Positions 22,501 through 32,842 of a DNA stretch of 64,000 nucleotides are shown one piece after another (position 1 is the stretch's first letter; each line of letters begins with the position of its first letter). Source of the DNA: Cryoendolithus antarcticus (taxonomy: Eukaryota > Ascomycota > Dothideomycetes > Cladosporiales > Cladosporiaceae); assembly GCA_002077065.1 (NCBI GenBank), contig NAJO01000004.1:310001-374000 (forward strand), given 5' to 3'. Under the pieces are notes generated by a model, which was given only the letters and a program-made list of their open reading frames with translations, did not search any database and had not been told where the DNA came from. The translations under genes were made by a program, and so were the position numbers.

Positions 22501-24315
22501 ATGTTCGGCGTGTCCTGTCTTGAAGCCCCGTCTCTCTTACGCTCCACCTCCTCCTCTCCCTTGTCCCTCCTTCGTCACCTCTGCGTGTAATGGACGATTG
22601 AGCAAAAGGAGCCTCGCCCGCCAGACTGCCTCCCCCGTCTCGGCAAGAAGCTCCTCCACCCTCGACCTCCTTTGGCGAACTCTCGGCACGTCCGCACTGC
22701 CTGCCTCCCTCGAGCTGCAGCAGAGTATCGTGACCTCGTCCACCTCGCTTGAGCTCATCATCACGCCTCCACCGCATCGATCTCCGCCCTCCGTCGAACT
22801 CTCCTCTTCGTTGATCGTAGAGCTACTCGACCGGACCCCACGTCACACCACCGCACCCTTCTCACACGACCATCTCGACCTCGGACCCGCGTGTAGCCAA
22901 CTCATCCGCCATCATATCAAGTATCTGTCGACTTCGTTTTCAAAAGGTAAGACTTCTCCCTATGCTAACACGTCCAAACCTTGTCTCATGACACCTCCTT
23001 GGATCGGCAACGTGAATGCTGGATCTGGACTGGAAACTTCTCTGCTTCACCAGCACCCATTACCGACTTGTCGTGTGGTCAGCAATGAACAACATACAAG
23101 CCTTTGGATTGCCATTGGTCGTGTGTGTCGATGTTGGGGTAGCAAGAGAAGGATTTGGGGGGACGTAAAGGAGGACTTGCAAGTGAAGGGGACTTCACTG
23201 AGGATACATCACTTCGACCATCTGATCTCCATCACTTTGACCATCACATGCTGGACTGGTGCCTGGAATGCCGTGCATACGCCGCCGGCGTCATGCTCAT
23301 CTCCGGCGAAGAGCACACTGCACTTTGAAGATACTCTCCTACAACTTCTTCATCTTGGATTTCACCCAACACATCACCACGAACATACGCTCGCACTCGA
23401 GTCCACGAACAGAAGCTGTTGTCAAGCATTGCAACGACTGTCACCAGCATTGCTCTCCGCATTCCTTCGAAAGCATCGAAGAACTTCGAAGGCCGTGCCG
23501 AATTCCACACCAAATTGCTTGCCTCCTCTGGAGCGCGACCTTGGCACGAAGGCCGACACACTGGATCACTGGCAAGAGCAATCACGATTTTTAGACCTGT
23601 GCCAGTCCACTCAGCTAATCAGACTATCCTCACAGTGTCTCGCCGTTTAGCCAAGTACTGTATCTTGAAGCGTTCATCATTCACTCGACTAGCAGCTACC
23701 CACTCGACCACTTCGCAAGCCAGCAAATCAACGTGAGTCAGTCACATCACCACACCCTCCAAGCGCACGGGCGTGAAAGCTGACATTCCCAGGGTCCCCC
23801 TTGACCCGCCCAGATCTACCAGCAACAGTGGAGGCGTTAGCTCGCTCTTCTGCAGATTGCATTGGCATACCAGAGTGACGTGAGTTCAATCTGCCGAGCT
23901 CGCCTCGCCAATCGGGCTGTAGACCTGCTCGCAAGGAAGTTCCGCCAACGGCTCCTACCGCACCACCGTAATTTGATCCACGAGGTATGTGTCCTCCTTT
24001 CAACGGCCTTACATCTGGGTGTCGCGAAGGCAGTGAGGGAAGGTACGCGAGCAGTGAACTGACAATTGCCATGCAGATTGGCTATAACATCGCACCTGGC
24101 TTCACAAAGCTACAGCGTCGTTCTAGACCAATCATTCCTTTTCAGTCGACTACCAACTAATTACAATCCTTTACACCGGCTTCTTCGACAAGCCATTCAC
24201 TCCTTAATACTGTTCACTTGCTGAACATTCGACCCCTCACTCGACACTTCACATACGGCAGACATACTCCTGGACTAACAACACCACTGCCGAACTACCA
24301 CCACGACACAACATC
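22501..24315 (+). promoter_or_regulatory. Pyrimidine-rich promoter/5' leader of the G1/S cyclin gene
   Basis: The plus strand is rich in C and T and carries many CTTC/CACC tracts, the composition of fungal promoters and transcript leaders. A 376-codon frame at 22520-23650 lies here, but it has no domain and a Pro/Ser/His/Leu composition expected from translating a CT-rich leader, so it is not called as a gene. Several upstream ATGs are present, which would impose translational control if the leader is transcribed. Possible GT-AG introns inside the leader were not resolved. Confidence 0.4.
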
Positions 24316-25633
24316 ATGGCATACCAAGCTACACAACAGCAAGGCTACGGCTACTGCGATTCGTACTTCGTCGAGAACCACGATGACGATGATGGCCTGT
24401 TCGCTCGTGCAGCTGCTCAGAGAGAGCAGGTTCGTCAGTCCAACAAGCTGAAGCAGAAGAGCATGGCCGAGGACCTCTCGCGCGGCACGAGCGATGAGTA
24501 CCTGGGAGACATACTGAACCACATGGAGCACATGGAGGTATGTGGGCGAGCCTTCTTGCTTGATAGAGTGCAATCAGCTAACAGCATCGCAGGGCGAGAC
24601 CATGCCAGACATCCACTCGATTGAGATCCAGACCGAGATCCAGTGGTTCATGCGTCCCTACCTTCTGGACTTCCTTCTCGAGGCCCACCATGCTTTCCAG
24701 CTGCTTCCCGAGACGCTTCATTTGGCCGTCAACCTCCTCGATCGCTACTGCTCCCGCCGTGTGGTCTACAAGCGCCACTACCAGCTCGTCGGATGCGCAT
24801 CTCTCCTCATAGCTGCCAAGTACGGCGACCGCAAGGAGCGTGTACCTACGATTAGGGAGCTTCGGTCGATGTGCTGCGGCTTGTACGACGACGACATGTT
24901 CACGCAGATGGAGTGGCACGTGCTTCAGACTCTTGACTGGGTCGTCGGCCATCCGACAGTCACGACCTTCCAGCAAGTTGCTCTCACCGGCGCCGCCTGC
25001 GATCCCGAGCTCGAGCACCTCACATGGTATCTCAGTGAGATCGCACTCTACCACAAGGAGTTCATCCCGGTCCGTCCTTCGATGATGGCTAGGTCTGCCC
25101 TCGCCTTGGCCCGCTGCATCCTCGGTCGCCAGCAGCCTGCATTCGATAGCTGGAGCTTAGTCTACAACCCTCAGGTCGTTCTCAACCTGTCAAACTACAT
25201 CGCTCAGCCATCCGCCGCTCTGCTCAGGAAGTACAGCTCGCCACACTTGTCAGGTGTCTCCAACGTAACGGCCAGCTTCCTCCAGCGTCAAGCAGCTCTC
25301 GCTCAGCAAGCAGCGCAGCAAGCGGCCCAGGCTGCAGCAGCCGAGTCACGCGCGATGGAGATGCAGCAGCAGGCGGCGATGCATGCGCAGAACCACTACC
25401 TCACGCCGCAGACGCCACAGAAGCCAGGTTACATGGCGGTACCTGTCGGCGTGCTCACCCCGCCAATCACTCCGGACAAGGACAGCTACTACGCCAATGC
25501 TTCATACGGCGTCGCTCAGCCCTTCCCGCCTCGCGCTGGTGCGTGCACGCCCACGCCGCCGCCCAGTGCTGAGCAGCTGCAGCAGATGAACTTCACGAGG
25601 TCATACCACCAGCCATCGCAGCTCATGCAATGA
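24316..25633 (+). CDS. G1/S-type cyclin (CLN class), 420 aa
   Basis: Partner of the cyclin-dependent kinase that drives Start (the G1/S transition). Exons are 24316-24537 and 24593-25633; the 55-nt intron (GTATGT, GCTAAC branch, CGCAG) sits between codons just before the cyclin box. The N-terminal cyclin box covers about residues 75-205. It begins with IQTEIQWFMRPYLLDFLLE and contains the LLDRYCSRR and LVGCASLLIAAKY helices, a close match to fungal CLN/Puc1-type cyclins. A C-terminal cyclin fold follows to about residue 300. The tail (about 305-420) is Gln/Ala-rich, then has TP-dense segments (LTPPITPDKD, CTPTPPPS). These are candidate CDK/SCF phosphodegrons of the kind that make CLN cyclins unstable. 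The long CT-rich upstream region suggests complex transcriptional or translational control. Confidence 0.93.
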
Positions 25634-26741
25634 AGCTCAAGGTAGCCTCTCTCCCCACACCCTGGTCGACCTCACGGCAACTTGGTACGGTACATGTCCG
25701 CCACCATGGCCTGGAGCAAGATCATCACGATCACCCTTTCCTTACATCACCTCACACACCACACTGCACTCACGACTACGCCCACGTCGCAGTGGCCGAG
25801 TGCAGCTCAGTGCCACAGCGCACAACTCAGCTTGGCCAAGCTCAAGCACTGTAAGAATAGACGATGGCACACGACGGCACACAGATGCCGTCACACAGAA
25901 AACACACACAGCAAAAGCATAGCGTTCATTACCAATGATTTCATTGGTCTAAGGCCACAAGATTGCTTTTCTCACCCTCACACACAAAGATTGCTGGAAC
26001 GGAACGGAAATGGCAGGCACTGGCCCTGCGCACGCTCGCTCAGGCCTTGAGCAGCTCACATGCTCTGCTGGGGGCTCGAAGAAAACGGGGACGTTAATTC
26101 AGACGGGTGGGCGGAAGTAGTGTAAGAGTGTTTGCGCACTTGCTGCTTGCTGCATGGTGGCTTAGATGCTGCGTGCTTAGCGAATTTGAAGATACCCGGT
26201 GGACAGCTTTGAGAGTATACATACTTCACACTTCAATTACCTTGGGTCACCGTTTCATATCGAGGAGGTGAAGTAGCGCTCGTGCATGGCTGTGGAGGTG
26301 CTGTGTGACATGCAGCCTTGCTGGAGGCCTAGAAGAAGGCGCTTTGTGTCACGCTTCGAGAAGTACTGCTGGAAGACTAGGCGATACCCCCGCAGTACAC
26401 TAATGAGCATGGCGGAGAAAGAGCGATTTGCCACCTGACATAACCGTCCTGTACGTTTCACCTGGAACGCCCCTGCTAAGCATTCATTGGGAACACCATA
26501 TAACATCGAATCGTGCGGCTAAGAAGCAGCAGATACGATTGAGATTGCTTCAATCATCCACATTTGACCAATCTTTAATGCTGACATAACCAAAATCAAG
26601 CTCGAAAACAAGGTTCGCCTTCCGGCAGATCTGCCGTCTAAACCCTGTCCGAATTGCAGTTTTTCGAGATCGTTACAGCTCGATCTCATAGCTCTCCTCT
26701 ACATTCCATAACGATCATGTCAACCTAGCGCTCCCTCAACA
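25634..26741. other. Intergenic region, cyclin 3' end and UTP4 promoter
   Basis: About 1.1 kb. The first part is CA/CT-rich cyclin 3' sequence; the end is presumably the UTP4 promoter. Frames of up to 122 codons have no protein features. A perfect short inverted repeat occurs at 25931-25948. Confidence 0.5.
25931..25948. repeat. Short perfect inverted repeat with two opposed CCAAT boxes
   Basis: Eight-base arms (ACCAATGA and TCATTGGT) separated by TT. Each arm contains a CCAAT pentamer in opposite orientation. It lies about 300 bp past the cyclin stop, so it could be a 3'-end hairpin, a CBC-binding element or chance. Confidence 0.35.
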
Positions 26742-29460
26742 ATGGACGTCCACCGCTCCCGCTTCGTCCCCTACCCCACCTCCCCCGTAACCTCCCTCGC
26801 CTTCTCCCGCGCCTCAGATTCCCACCTCCCGTCCCCTCCACCCCCACTGAAACTCGCTCTCGGCCGCGCGAACGGGAGTATAGAGATCTGGGACCCTGCG
26901 AAAGGACTCTGGAATCAAGAAGCTATCTTTCCGGGTGATGGGAAGAGTGTAGATGGGTTGGTGTGGACGCAGGACCCGAATGAGAAGGATGCGAATGGAG
27001 GCGTGATAGTGGGACAATTGAGACTGTTTGGGATTGGGAGTAGACCTGAGGTTGTGGAGTGGGATTTGGGGAGTGGAGGGGTGAAGCGACGGAGCACAGG
27101 GAATTTTGGGGACGTGTGGTGTATTGCTGCTCAGCCTAGACGTGTAGGAGGGCAGAAGAAGGAAGGGGAGGAGGAGAGGGCTGTGGATCTTGTGGCGGGG
27201 TGTAGCGATGGGAGTGTTGTCGTCTTGGGCACCGCTGACGAAGATCTGACGTTCAAGCGGTTTCTGGCGAGGGTTGGGGGGAAGAAGGCGAGGTGTATGA
27301 GTATCGTGTGGAAGAATAGGGACATCGTTGTTGCCGGATTTGCGGACAGTATGATCAGGGTGTACGATACGAGGAATGCGCAGCTGGTGAGGAGTATGAG
27401 TTTGGGGGCCGGGATATCCAAGGCGCCAAAGGATGCTATGGTGTGGCAGGTCAGAGCACTGCTGAATGGTGATATCGTGTCAGCCGACTCCAACGGCGAG
27501 ATCAAGATCTGGGACGGGAAGACGTACTCTCTGGCTCAGACGGTGACTGCGCATGATGCAGATTGCTTGGACTTGATCGTCAGCAACGACGGAAAGACGA
27601 TGCTGTCCGGTGGACTGGATGGCAAGGTTGCGATGTACCGACAATCGATCCAAGGTAATGGGCGTAAGAGCTGGGCTAAGAGCCAGCATCGGCGGACTCA
27701 TACTGGCGAGGTCAAGGCTATGGCCTCATTCGACAGTAAGCTGCTCAGCATAGTCGTTTCTGGAGGCACTGACGCCACGCCCATGGTCACTCCTCTGCGA
27801 GAGTACGGCAAGGAGAACCTCCGAGGCCTGTCAAGCTTGCCATCGCACGCGCCTGTTGTCAGTGCTCCCAAGGCGAGACTTTTGGTCTGCTGGTGGGGTA
27901 AGGAGATCAGCGTTTGGCGCATATCCCGCCAGAACGCTCTGGAGGCACTGCCTGAGCAGCAGAGATCACGTAGGCTAGTAGCAAAGATCTCACTCGACAC
28001 TCGCGACAATCTGACGGATGTTGCGATCTCGCCAGAAGGCAGGGTGCTGGGTGCAGCCACCCATTCTGAAGTCAAGGCCTTCCAGCTTCGCAAGCGCCTG
28101 GACTCTGATGGGCTGGCTGTACGAAAGCTCACCGTACCAGAAGACATGGCCGACTCAGGAGCACGTCGCTTACAGATCTCGCCTGATGGACTATGGCTCG
28201 CTGCCGTGACGCCAGAGAGCGAGATCCAAGTCGTGCGCATCACCAACGATGCTGACAACCCGAAGCAACTTACCATTCTAGACAATGTCGTCGAGCTCGA
28301 TCGCCAGCGCAGACGCCAGACTAAGCCGTCTGCAACTAAGACATACGAACGCACCATCAACACCCTAACGTTCAATCCCGACAGCTCGATAATCGTGGCC
28401 GGTGATCTCCTAGGCTACCTTGACAGCTGGGTCCTCGAAGGCCATCTCGACCCAACAGCCCCAGCCCTGGACCTCGCGACCCACGACTCCGACAAGGACT
28501 CCCTCAATCGCCGCGTCCTCCAACTCCGACTCCTCCGACAGCGATGACGACGACGAAAGCTCTCCCATCTTCCACGGCCAGCACTGGGCGCCCAATCCAT
28601 CCGGTCATCTCCTTCCCAAACTCGACTCCGGCCCTCTGATCCTCACTTTCCGACCCGAACCCCGCGCTTCTCTCACCAACGGCACAGTAAACGGCAACCC
28701 CGGCGTTCACTCCACACGCAACAACCCGCATGCGCACTCCCATGAGCTGCCACGCGGCCCACACAGACTCCTAGTCCTCACATCCGCGCACAAAATCTAC
28801 GAACTCGACATCCTAGCGGGGAAGTTTACGGACTGGAGTCGGCGGAACACGGCCTCCACTCTACCGGAGGAGTTCACGAAGATACGAGAGCGGGCTATGG
28901 GCGCTGTGTGGGATGTCAATGCCACTGGGCGTGAGAGGGTGTGGTTGTATGGTAGTACGTGGGTGTTCATGCTTGATGTGGGGAGGGACTTTGCTCCACT
29001 TGCTTCTTTGGACGGTGGTAAGAAGCGTCGGGCTAGCGAGCTTGGCGGCGAAGAGGATAGTGCGGAGACGCGTAAGCGACTTAAGGGCAGTGGGGCGGGG
29101 AGTCGTGTTGCTGCTTGGCAGGTCGGCGACAGCATAACGCGCACCTCCAAAGGCGAGACGCAGACTGTGGAGTTGGTGCGCAGAGTCAAGTCCGAGGATG
29201 ACGAAGACGCGGTCATGGACGATGAGGAGGATGAGGATGAGGTGGAGGGAGAGCAGCTACGGGTTTCGAGGCTTGCGAATGGGGAGACTGAGGCGAAGAG
29301 TGAGGAGGGGAGTGCAGCGAAGAGGTGGTGGAGTACATTTAAGTACCGGCCTATATTGGGTATGGTGCCTTTGGAGGATGAGGGGAGGAGTGGAGGGGAG
29401 GGGATGTTGGAGGTTGTTATCGTGGAGAGGATTGCACAGCGGGATGAGGTGAAGCGGTAG
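26742..29460 (+). CDS. UTP4: UTP4 (cirhin-type) U3 snoRNP WD40 protein, interrupted by a +1 frameshift
   Basis: Component of the t-UTP subcomplex of the small-subunit processome, needed for rDNA transcription and 18S pre-rRNA processing in the nucleolus. The start (MDVHRSRFVPYPTSPVTSLAFS) and the WD40 repeats (for example IEIWDPAKG, IKIWDGKTY, GLDGKVAMYR, GDLLGYLDSWVLEG) fit fungal Utp4. The first frame runs 26742-28547. Near 28480-28545 the protein sense moves to the frame one base later, which continues with an Asp/Ser-rich linker and the C-terminal WD repeats (LVLTSAHKIYELDI, VWLYGSTWVFMLDV) to 29460, ending in an acidic/basic tail. Joined, the product is about 905 aa, normal for the family. 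No GT-AG intron of plausible size with length 3n+1 preserves the conserved residues around the switch. So this is an assembly error, a real indel or recoding. Confidence 0.85.
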
Positions 29461-30425
29461 AACAGATAGATGTACCATAAGTAGAATGTAGCAATTACTC
29501 GCCTGCCACCACTTCAGCAGTCCAGCCATCTTGACTCGGTAGAGTGGACACGAGACATCCGATGTGTAGCCGTACAACCATGGCCAGACTCAACAGCGGA
29601 GTTTGAGACCGCTTGAGCATCTAAGCATGCCACTCAAGCACGTGTTTATATGGGCACCGCATAGGCGAGGTTGTACGATGGAGTGGATGTACTACTCAAG
29701 GCAGCGTGCCAGCGTGAGCCCACGCATGCAGCAGACGCGTCGTCGTGACATCGCGCCAAGCGTGTTGGTAATTTCATAGGCAGGGCTGACCATGGAGGCG
29801 AAATACGTGCGGGAAGTGTTGGTGGCGATGACTCTGACACTCATGACTCCAAAGCAGTGGTATGAAACAGTAGATCAAAGCATGACCATACTTGATGTTC
29901 TTGATAAGGCATGGCTGTGAAGATCTGATAGACACAAGCACTGCGCGCAAGGAGATGTTGCGTGGTTAGGTTGCGTGGCATGCCTTCTCTCGGCTTAGCG
30001 GCGGCGCGGTCCGTGAGTGAAGCGCAGGCGACGCGTAAGTGTGGCAGACGATCCTCGCCCAAAGGCAGCCGAAACCCTGGGAGGGACGAGGGAGCGTCGT
30101 AGGCGTCGTCGTCGCTTGGTGGTGAGATGTTGTAACTTCACTTGCACCTTCTGTTCCCCATACTGTTGTAATTGCGATATCGACGTGGACGGCATCTGCT
30201 GCTAATTGCGAGTGTGTGAGGCGTTGCGTCGATCTGCTTGGGAAGTTGGAGGCTGAGTCTTGCGGCGGGACGGGCTGTGTAGATCGAGCTTCCGACTGTG
30301 GCAGCGGCACATCAGACGAAGAGAAGACGATTTCGACAGCGCACGCGGGCAGGACTCGACATTGCTCGACTACACTCCTTGCCAACACCACCGACCAGGC
30401 ACACAGTATATACACCCAACACACC
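29461..30425. other. Intergenic region, PNG1 promoter/leader
   Basis: About 0.97 kb without a supported gene. The PNG1 frame is open upstream to 30216, but the start at 30426 sits in a better context (ACACCATGG) and begins the recognisable protein, so the upstream part is treated as leader. Confidence 0.5.
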
Positions 30426-31954
30426 ATGGCCGACCGCACTGGTGTCCCCCGGCGCAAGCCAGTGCCACAACCGCAACAACCGCTCTCCGAGACCTGGGCA
30501 AAGGACTTGACACAGCAGTTCAGACGGACATTGTCGACGAAGCGCATGAACGAGCTGAGCAGTCGGTCAAACTCACAACGGCGGTCGAATCCTCGTGCGC
30601 CCGCAGACTACTTCGTGGACTCGCAACAACCCCCTCCACTGCCGCCACGGTATGGCCATGATGCAAGTGCTGCAGCACCGCCAATGCCTTCGCGACATGC
30701 ATCGTTCCAACCGCCACCCCACCCATTGGTCCCGCAGTCGAGTCAGCAGCACCCAATGTCCCCTCCGCCATCTTATGCAGCCTCGCTCAGGAACCTGCCC
30801 ATTTCCCCCACTCCGCCTACAGACTCCAAGGCCCTCCGCTTCCGCAGCATGCTGCTATCCCTCTCCTCCACACCCCTCAAATGGGAGAACCCCGGCCTCC
30901 TAGACGAAGCCCTCGCCGCCATACCACTGCAAAGAATCTACGACGAAGCACAAGAAGAATCCGACCTCTTCACAGCCGAAGCCGCATCGCTAGGCCCAGA
31001 CAAGAAACCAGCCTGGGGCTACCAAGACTGCGTCGTCCGCGCGCTGATGAAGTGGTTCAAGCGCGACTTCTTCGAATGGGTCAACAATCCCAAATGCGCC
31101 GTCTGTCGCGCTCCTACAATAGCGCAAGGCATGGCCGCTCCATTACCCGATGAATCTGCCCGGGGCGCCAGCAGAGTAGAGCTCTATCAGTGCAGCAGCC
31201 AGTACTGCATGGCCTACGAACGCTTCCCGCGGTACAATGACGCCTTCGTGCTGCTGCAAACTAAGCGCGGGAGAGTTGGGGAGTGGGCGAACTGTTTCAC
31301 GATGCTTTGTCGCGCTGTTGGCAGCCGGACCAGATGGGTGTGGAATTCTGAGGATCATGTGTGGACGGAGGTTTATAGCGTGCATCGGAAGCGGTGGGTG
31401 CATGTGGATTGTTGTGAGGGGGCTTGGGACGCGCCGATGCTGTATACGAATGGTGAGTCCTCCTGATGTGTTGATTTGGATGAGCGGGATAGGTGCTAAC
31501 TTGAGGGGTCGTAGGTTGGAAAAAGAACCTCGCGTACTGCATCGCTTTCTCCGCCGACGGCTGCGCGGACGTCACTCGCCGCTACGTCCAATCCGCCTCC
31601 CGCTCTGCACCTCGTATCAAGTGCCCAGAGCCAGTCCTCCTTCACATCCTCGCTGAGATCCGCGCGCTGCGACGAAAGGACATGGACAAGCAGGAAAAGT
31701 TCCGTCTCATGGCCGAAGACATGCGCGAGGACGAAGAATTTCGACGATACATTATCGAGGGTCTTGCATTCGCTGTCAGCCGGATCTTACCTGGTGGCAA
31801 GGGCGAGGGCGAGAGTGCGGGTGTTTCGAGGAGTGGGGATGTGGATGCGCAGAAGATAAGGGAGGAGGCTGAGAGGGAACGACGGCGGCTTGCGAGGGGA
31901 TGGGGAGCGAGGGACGAGATGAGGGATCCTACTAGGGATTCGGAGGGCCGGTAA
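30426..31954 (+). CDS. PNG1: Cytosolic peptide:N-glycanase (PNGase), transglutaminase-like fold, 488 aa
   Basis: Removes N-glycans from misfolded glycoproteins exported from the ER; acts with the Cdc48/Rad23 system in ERAD. Exons are 30426-31452 and 31515-31954; the 62-nt intron has donor GTGAGT, a perfect GCTAAC branch and a CGTAG acceptor. Residues 1-130 are Pro/Ser-rich and disordered. The transglutaminase-like core begins near residue 145. It has a zinc site of two Cys pairs (KCAVC, then CSSQYC) and the catalytic triad intact by inspection: Cys in [13 protein letters not shown], His in DHVWTEVYS, Asp in WVHVDCCEG. After the intron come [18 protein letters not shown] and a charged helical tail. 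Neurospora PNG1 has been reported to be essential yet without enzymatic activity, so the intact triad here is notable. Confidence 0.93.
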
Positions 31955-32842
31955 GAGGGGGATTCTTGGATTCTGAGTTGGGTTGATTGAGCAATGGCGC
32001 AGCGAGGTGTTCTTTTGGGTATGAGGGTGTGGGTTTTGGGCTTGACGGCTTTGCGATTTTGGTTCGGTTGGCATGGACGGCGCTACGATCGCTGATGCAT
32101 TGACTTTACGGCGGAATGTTGAAGAGCACGAGCGCGCGGATGGCCGACGATCTGGTCTGGGTTGCTGGAAGAAGGTACGAGACGTAAATGTGTAGTGTCG
32201 GTAAAAGCCGAGAAGCTCAGCTGTGATTGCGTTCCTGCTCTTCGCTCGCGAGTTCACCCAGTGATAGTGCTGAGAGTATCCATGTAGGCCTGGCAATTCG
32301 ACCGCTTCGTCGTTGTTGAGGATCTGGACGATTCGATGTAGTCGTGAGCTGTGGAGTGTCGCGATCCCTGCCTTTTACTCTGCTCGATGCATCTAGCTTG
32401 TCCCATAGCTGTGTCTCTGCGTCCAGGACCGTGATCACCGGGACATGTAGCAAGCTTGTGGGTCATGGACCAATACGAGGCAGGTGTACATAGTCAGGAC
32501 GCTCCTCAGACGAATCACTTGTGACCTCATATTCTGTTTTACACATGTCTCAGACCATCGGTCCGCCCTTGGCATCACACCACACCTACATGCTTCACAG
32601 CTACGTTGACCAAGGCAATAACGCCACCCTGCGCTGCGCCGCAGAGCACACGAGGCCGGGAGGGCAATGAGGCCGGACGACGTTTCGCGTTGCCAGCCTT
32701 GTCCTCGAACAGGCTGCTGCTCGTAGCCTTAAAAGATGGGCGCGGTCGATCTAGCTCGTGGCGGCAGAGTCGAGCGAGTCCAAGATACGGCAACAGCAAG
32801 GGAGAAGACGGCGACCCGTAGATCAACGCACGCCTGGCGCCA
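31955..32842. other. Intergenic region, no gene supported
   Basis: About 0.89 kb between PNG1 and the membrane-protein gene. A 307-codon minus-strand frame at 32575-33498 overlaps the next gene and reads as its antisense shadow. Nothing else is recognised. Confidence 0.5.

Noticed and set aside
22520..23650. A 376-codon plus-strand open frame upstream of the cyclin
   Set aside because: Composition (Pro, Ser, His, Leu) is what a CT-rich leader yields in this frame; no domain, and overlapping frames in other phases are similarly open.
27698..28375. A 225-codon minus-strand frame within UTP4
   Set aside because: Antisense shadow of the WD40 coding region.
28401..28480. A short intron to explain the UTP4 frame change
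   Set aside because: Candidate GT-AG pairs with the right length modulo 3 are either 25-34 nt, too short for a fungal intron, or would delete conserved WD40 residues; donors are non-consensus.
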